Shown here: positions 60,174 through 64,000 of the stretch, piece after piece
Layout: each line of letters opens with the position of its first letter
Numbering within the stretch: the first letter of the stretch is position 1
Source: Frateuria_A sp049727805
GTDB lineage: Bacteria > Pseudomonadota > Gammaproteobacteria > Xanthomonadales > Rhodanobacteraceae
Assembly (NCBI RefSeq): GCF_049727805.1
Contig: NZ_JBCNYA010000021.1
Location: 1-64,000, forward strand
Length of the DNA stretch: 64,000 nt
Reading direction: 5' to 3'
Position numbers and translations under genes: made by a program
The notes under the pieces: generated by a model
Databases searched by the model: none
What the model saw: only the letters and a program-made list of their open reading frames with translations
What the model was told of the DNA's origin: nothing

Positions 60174-61093
60174 GCGTGGGAAAGTCCGTGGACCAGGCCG
60201 GCCGACACCGCGACCTGCCAGAGGCCGGAGGCGGCGGTCGCACCGGCCGTGGGTTGCAGCGACAGGCCGAACGCCGGCGCCGCCTGCAGGTAGCGCGCAC
60301 ACAACGCGTCCTCGCCGACCAGGAGCACCGGCGCGTCGGGCATGGCCCAGCCGGCGGCCAGCGCCATGCGCAGCTCGTCGCCGATCAGCAGGCCGGAGAG
60401 GAAATCCGCCACCGAGGTCCGCGCCAGCGCACCCTCGAGCATCAGCGCGCGCGCGGAGAACAGCCGCGACAGGGCGCCAGCCGCGCCGGCGGTCTGCGCC
60501 GCGACGACGCCACGCGCGAACGCCTGGTCGTCGGTGCCGCCATCGGGTAATCCGGCGCCGAGGATCGAATGCCCGCGCAGCAGCGCGAACAGTTCGCCCG
60601 TCATCAGGGTGGTGAATCCGGCGACCGCGCCATCGCGTACGCGCACCCACTTGCTGTGCGTGCCGGGCATCAGCAGCCGTGCATCGCCGGCGAGCGCCGG
60701 CATGCGCGCGAGCACGCCGGCGACCTGGGTCTCCTCGCCGCGCATCACGTCCGGTCCGGCCGGATCGCGCAGGCCGGGCACGATGTGCACGGTGCGCCCG
60801 TCCGGCGCGTCGATCGCAGTGAGCGCGCCGCCCAGAGCATCGAGCCGGCAGGGCGTGTCGAGGTAGGGCGCCTCGCGCCAGCCGCCGCGGCTGCCGACCA
60901 TGCCGCAGGCCAGCACCGGCGCGCGCGGCCAGCCCTCGACCGCGCGTGCGAAGGCTTCCTCGAAGCCGCCCGCGGGCAACTGCCGGCTGCCCCAAGGCAG
61001 CGCACGCGTGTCCGCCACGCCGCCCGCCTCGTCGAAACGGTAGGCGCGCAGCCGCGTGCTGCCCCAGTCCAGGCCGAGCAGCGGTGTCGTCAC
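60170..61093 (-). CDS. dgoK: 2-dehydro-3-deoxygalactonokinase
   Basis: This 307-residue kinase has an actin/hexokinase-like fold (DgoK family). It starts with the phosphate-binding strand LLGLDWGSTRLRAYRF, followed by LPAGGFEEAF, VLACGMVGSRGGWREAPYLDTP and GTHSKWVRVRDG. It phosphorylates 2-keto-3-deoxygalactonate with ATP. The start is GTG in a GTGA overlap with the dgoR stop, with AAGG upstream; the frame could be read much further upstream through dgoR, but the family N-terminus supports this start. Confidence 0.95.
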   Translation of the reverse strand: MTTPLLGLDWGSTRLRAYRFDEAGGVADTRALPWGSRQLPAGGFEEAFARAVEGWPRAPVLACGMVGSRGGWREAPYLDTPCRLDALGGALTAIDAPDGRTVHIVPGLRDPAGPDVMRGEETQVAGVLARMPALAGDARLLMPGTHSKWVRVRDGAVAGFTTLMTGELFALLRGHSILGAGLPDGGTDDQAFARGVVAAQTAGAAGALSRLFSARALMLEGALARTSVADFLSGLLIGDELRMALAAGWAMPDAPVLLVGEDALCARYLQAAPAFGLSLQPTAGATAASGLWQVAVSAGLVHGLSHA

Positions 61094-61815
61094 GCAGTGG
61101 CCTTCTTGCGGGCGCGGCCGCGGCTGTGCTGCAGGTTCGCCTGCGAGTCGGCGATCATCGCGTGCATCGCCTTGCGCGCCACTTCCGGCTGCTTGCGGCG
61201 GATCGCCTCCAGCACCTTCTGGTGGTGCGGCAGCGAATACTTGAAGTTGGTGGCGGTGCGCGCCGACAGGGTGAAGAAGGTGCCCAGCGCGGTCTCGACC
61301 ACCGAGAACAGCGACTGCAGCAGCTCGTTGCCGGTGGCGTGCAGCACCGCATCGTGGAACTGCAGGTCGGCGGCGGTCCATTCGTCGAGCGTCTGCGCCG
61401 CGTCCATCGCGCGGAACGCGGTGTCGATCGCGGCGAGCTGTTCGGCGGTGCGCCGGCGCGCGGCAGCGGCGGCGGCGGCCGGTTCGATCACCTCGCGCAT
61501 CTCCACCAGCTTGTCGACGAAATCGTCGGTCGGCATCGAGGCGCAGCGCCAGGCCAGCACGTCGGCGTCCAGCTGGTTCCAGTGGCGCTTCTCCAGCACG
61601 CGCGCGCCGACGCCGGTGCGTGATTCGATCAGGCCCTTGGCCGAGAGCACCTTGAGCGCCTCGCGCAACGCGGTGCGGCTGACCTGCAGGCTTTCGGCCA
61701 GCGTCTCCTCGCGCGGCAGCACCTCGCCGGGCTTGACCTTGCCGCCCACGATGCGCTGCCCGAGCTCGTGCATGACGTGCCCGTAGAGGCTGCGAACTGC
61801 GCTCGTCTTCCTCAT
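61090..61815 (-). CDS. dgoR: GntR/FadR-family repressor of the galactonate operon
   Basis: This 241-residue regulator has an N-terminal winged helix-turn-helix (VLPREETLAESLQVSRTALREALKVLSAKGLIES, about residues 32-66) and a C-terminal FCD ligand domain with Asp/His-rich helices (about 90-230). The last 12 residues are strongly basic. As first gene of dgoRKAD it mirrors the E. coli dgo operon, where DgoR is a galactonate-responsive repressor. An operator-like palindrome lies at 61880-61892 just upstream, so autoregulation is probable. Confidence 0.93.
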   Translation of the reverse strand: MRKTSAVRSLYGHVMHELGQRIVGGKVKPGEVLPREETLAESLQVSRTALREALKVLSAKGLIESRTGVGARVLEKRHWNQLDADVLAWRCASMPTDDFVDKLVEMREVIEPAAAAAAARRRTAEQLAAIDTAFRAMDAAQTLDEWTAADLQFHDAVLHATGNELLQSLFSVVETALGTFFTLSARTATNFKYSLPHHQKVLEAIRRKQPEVARKAMHAMIADSQANLQHSRGRARKKATA

Positions 61816-61879
61816 GAAATGCCGCTCCAGGGTGACTCAGGATCGATCCGTACCGGTGGCGCTGCCGCCTCCGGAGGGG

Positions 61880-61892
61880 TTTGTCATACAAA
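61880..61892 (-). promoter_or_regulatory. Putative DgoR operator
   Basis: This is the 13-base interrupted palindrome TTTGTATGACAAA as read on the operon strand. It lies just after the -10 box, where transcription would start, and 65 bases before the dgoR ATG. The arms TTGT and ACAA are the kind of short palindrome bound by FadR-type regulators. Confidence 0.55.
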
Positions 61893-61895
61893 TCG

Positions 61896-61925
61896 ACTAT
61901 AAGCACTCGGCGCGCGTCCTGCCAA
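61896..61925 (-). promoter_or_regulatory. Promoter of the dgo operon
   Basis: On the minus strand, TTGGCA (-35, 61925-61920) and TATAGT (-10, 61901-61896) are separated by 18 bases; each differs from consensus by one position. A run of eight A (minus strand, 61946-61939) lies 14-21 bases further upstream and could act as an UP element. This is the best sigma-70 promoter seen in the window. Confidence 0.7.
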
Positions 61926-62142
61926 GGTGCGGCGGCGGTTTTTTTTCGCCGTGCGGGGGTGCGTCGCGAGAGGGTCGATGACGCGATGCGGAAATTGCGG
62001 CGAGCGAAGCGACCCGTGCCACAAGCGCCCGACGTCGAAAACATGGCGTTGCCATGCGGAAGCGGCATTTCCGCAGCGACCTCTCCGGCGCAATGCCGCG
62101 TTGCACAAGGAAAAAAATCCTGCCGTCGAACACTTGCACGAT

Positions 62143-62159
62143 AATCATACAATGTGATT
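62143..62159 (+). promoter_or_regulatory. Operator-like palindrome and -10 region upstream of galM
   Basis: AATCATACAATGTGATT has perfect 5-base outer arms and contains TCATACAA, the eight bases that also occur in the dgo operator. GATAAT at 62140-62145 is a candidate -10 box that overlaps it. The site lies 43 bases before the mutarotase start. Confidence 0.4.
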
Positions 62160-62201
62160 GCATGCCTCCACTCCGATGTGCGGCAGAAGGATGCTGGGGA
62201 C

Positions 62202-63353
62202 ATGCTACGTGCAGGGTGGATGGGTTCGATGTTCGGCCTGATGGCGCTGTCGATGGCGGCGCACGCCGGTGCCACGGCAAAGCGCGAAAGCTTCGGGACG
62301 ATGCCTGACGGCAAGCCCGTAGAGGCGGTCGTGCTGACCAATGCGCACGGCCTGTCGGCGCGGGTGATCGCCTACGGCGCGAGCCTGCAGTCGTTGCGCG
62401 TGCCCGACCGCGACGGCCACTTCGCCGACATCGTGCTCGGCTATCCCTCGCTCAAGGGCTACCTGGAAAAGCCGCAGTACTTCGGCGCCACGGTGGGCCG
62501 TTACGCCAACCGCATCGCCAAGGGCCGCTTCGTGCTCGACGGCCACACCTACCAGGTGCCGGTCAACGACGGTCCCAATTCGCTGCATGGCGGCACCCGC
62601 GGCTTCGACAAGGTGCTGTGGACGATCAGCGCGGTCAGCCATGACGCGGACAAGGCCAGCGTCACGCTGACCTACGTGAGTCCCGATGGCGACATGGGCT
62701 ATCCGGGCAAGCTCTCGGTCACCGCGGTCTACACGCTCGACGACAGGAACCAGTTGTCGATCCGCTACGGCGCGACCACCGACAAGCCGACCATCGTCAA
62801 CCTGAGCAACCACACCTACTGGAACCTCGCGGGCGAGGGCTCGGGCAGCGTTATGGATCAGCGCCTGACCATCGCCGCCGATGCGTTCCTGCCGATCGAC
62901 GCCACCTCCATTCCGACCGGCCAGTTGCGCAAGGTCGAGGGCACGCCGTTCGATTTCCGCCAGCCGAAACCGATCGGCCGCGACATCCGCACCGCTGATC
63001 CGCAACTGCTCAACGGCCGCGGCTACGACCACAACTGGGTGGTCAGCCGCACGCCGGCGCCCGCGCCGCGCATGGTCGCGCGCGTGGAGGATCCGCACAC
63101 GGGGCGCGTGCTCACGCTGAGTTCCGACCAGCCCGGCCTGCAGTTCTATTCGGGCAATTTCCTCGACGGCACGACCGTCGGCACCGGTGGCCACGTGTAC
63201 CGCCAGGGCGACGCGTTCGTGCTCGAACCGCAGTTGTACCCCGACACGCCCAACCAGCCGGCGTTCGGCTCGGCGCGGCTGGACCCGGGGCACGAGTACC
63301 GCAACCAGATCGTCTACCGCTTCACCACCGAGCCGGCGCGCGCCGCGCGCTGA
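62202..63353 (+). CDS. galM: Exported galactose mutarotase (aldose 1-epimerase)
   Basis: This 383-residue enzyme interconverts alpha and beta anomers of galactose and other aldoses. Active-site residues are His129 (NSLHGG), His204 (NLSNHTYW) and Glu342 (LEPQLYPDTPN). A signal peptide (hydrophobic segment about residues 8-20, cleavage after AHA near 22) places it in the periplasm, unlike the cytoplasmic E. coli enzyme. It is transcribed divergently from the dgo operon across a shared regulatory gap of 386 bases, which holds the promoter and operators listed above and no further gene. ATG 62202 follows GGGGA; in-frame ATGs at 62220 and 62229 are alternatives. Confidence 0.93.
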   Translation: MLRAGWMGSMFGLMALSMAAHAGATAKRESFGTMPDGKPVEAVVLTNAHGLSARVIAYGASLQSLRVPDRDGHFADIVLGYPSLKGYLEKPQYFGATVGRYANRIAKGRFVLDGHTYQVPVNDGPNSLHGGTRGFDKVLWTISAVSHDADKASVTLTYVSPDGDMGYPGKLSVTAVYTLDDRNQLSIRYGATTDKPTIVNLSNHTYWNLAGEGSGSVMDQRLTIAADAFLPIDATSIPTGQLRKVEGTPFDFRQPKPIGRDIRTADPQLLNGRGYDHNWVVSRTPAPAPRMVARVEDPHTGRVLTLSSDQPGLQFYSGNFLDGTTVGTGGHVYRQGDAFVLEPQLYPDTPNQPAFGSARLDPGHEYRNQIVYRFTTEPARAAR

Positions 63354-63444
63354 CCCGGCCGTCCACCGTCCACCGGGCGCCCATCCGGGCGTCCACGGGA
63401 GTGCTTTGCCCGGCGCAAGGCGCCGCGCACCACGAGGAGTTCGC

Positions 63445-64000
63445 ATGAAACACCTATTGTTGGCCCTGGCACTTGGCATGGCGGCGCTCATCGCCCCGCG
63501 TGCGCCGGCCGCCGACGCGCCGGCACGCTGGACGCCAGCCCAGGCGCACGCCTGGTACCGGCAGCAGCCCTGGCTGCTGGGCAGCAACTACGTGCCCGCC
63601 GACGCGATCAACGAGCTGGAGATGTGGCAGACCGCCACCTTCGATCCGGCACGCATCGACAAGGAACTGGGCTGGGCGCAACAACTGGGCATGAACACCA
63701 TGCGCGTGTTCCTGCACGACCTGCTGTGGAAGCAGGATCCCGACGGTTTCAAGAAACGCATCGACACCTTCCTTGCCATCGCGCACAAGCACGGGATCAA
63801 GCCGATCTTCGTGCTGTTCGATTCGTGCTGGGATCCGGAGCCCAGGCTCGGGCCCCAGCATCCGCCGATTCCCGGCGTACACAACTCCGGCTGGGTGCAG
63901 AGCCCGGGCGTGGCGATGACCGATCCCAGCCAGTACCCGCGGCTGGAACAGTACGTGAAGGACATCGTCGGGCATTTCGCGAAAGACCCGCGCGTGCTCG
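63445..64000 (+). CDS. Secreted cellulase-type glycoside hydrolase, 5' part
   Basis: The first 185 residues of a gene that runs off the window are visible. A signal peptide (MKHLLLALALGMAALIAPRAPA) is followed by a TIM-barrel start: WLLGSNYVPADAINELEMWQ, LGWAQQLGMNTMRVFLHDLLW and GIKPIFVLFDSCWDPEP. This pattern is typical of GH5-like and related clan GH-A enzymes; the catalytic glutamates lie beyond the edge. GAGGAG lies 6 bases before the ATG. It is 91 bases after galM on the same strand and is probably part of the polysaccharide-galactose locus. Confidence 0.85.
   Translation, partial: MKHLLLALALGMAALIAPRAPAADAPARWTPAQAHAWYRQQPWLLGSNYVPADAINELEMWQTATFDPARIDKELGWAQQLGMNTMRVFLHDLLWKQDPDGFKKRIDTFLAIAHKHGIKPIFVLFDSCWDPEPRLGPQHPPIPGVHNSGWVQSPGVAMTDPSQYPRLEQYVKDIVGHFAKDPRVL

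Noticed and set aside
61927..61955. Hairpin with an eight-T loop as a terminator
   Set aside because: The T run is in the loop, not after the stem, and the site lies immediately upstream of the dgo -35 box; on the operon strand it is an A tract.

Overview
The window is GC-rich, densely coded DNA from a gammaproteobacterium of the order Xanthomonadales, most likely a Rhodanobacter/Dyella/Luteibacter-type member of the Rhodanobacteraceae. This placement is inferred from gene content: a Grx4-IscA-like-rhodanese fusion, a lipoyl-bearing dihydrolipoamide dehydrogenase, DUF2884 and DUF3247 proteins, and GTAG-type REP elements. I saw no tRNA, rRNA, CRISPR array, prophage or insertion-sequence transposase. 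Most features are ordinary chromosomal genes, and about ten palindromic REP/REPIN repeats lie between or inside them.

Layout. 1-2250: a three-gene cassette (PPC/DUF296 protein, sensory-rhodopsin-transducer-like protein, membrane-tailed SDR) lies between two inverted ~120-bp REPIN-like elements, with no rhodopsin gene in view. 2271-8000: glutaredoxin-rhodanese fusion, SGNH hydrolase, AlaA-like aminotransferase, RsgA GTPase and a QEGLA metallopeptidase-like protein. 8030-16760: surface-sugar O-acyltransferase, malic enzyme MaeB, glycosyltransferase and pyruvate dehydrogenase E1 (aceE). 16939-30489: transporters, an esterase, an amidinotransferase-fold enzyme, a flavoprotein oxidoreductase, a membrane LytTR regulator, lipoproteins, a ferritin-like protein, a universal stress protein and a BrkB-like protein. 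30646-37404: a run of small envelope proteins (including two DUF2884 paralogues and a periplasmic peroxiredoxin), ending in a clear terminator and an MscS channel. 37503-41979: an ABC permease fused to an M1 peptidase, plus its ATPase. 42205-45856: aceF and lpdA, whose linkers contain translated REP DNA. 45888-53053: a DUF6624 protein, dinB, a Pcm-erythromycin-esterase fusion, an LPG-synthase-like membrane protein and an APC permease. 53105-64000: carbohydrate genes.

The clearest functional unit is the minus-strand operon at 55271-61815: dgoR, dgoK, dgoA, dgoD, an SDR, an SMP-30 lactonase and a galP-like symporter, with a divergent secreted mutarotase at 62202. Together these encode a complete oxidative (De Ley-Doudoroff) galactose route: uptake, oxidation to galactonolactone, hydrolysis, dehydration, phosphorylation and aldol cleavage to pyruvate and glyceraldehyde-3-phosphate. 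Two flanking glycoside hydrolases, one agarase-like and one cut by the window edge, suggest the locus feeds on galactose-containing polysaccharide.

The observations most worth following are the REPIN-bracketed transducer cassette, the REP insertions inside aceF and lpdA, and the domain fusions.
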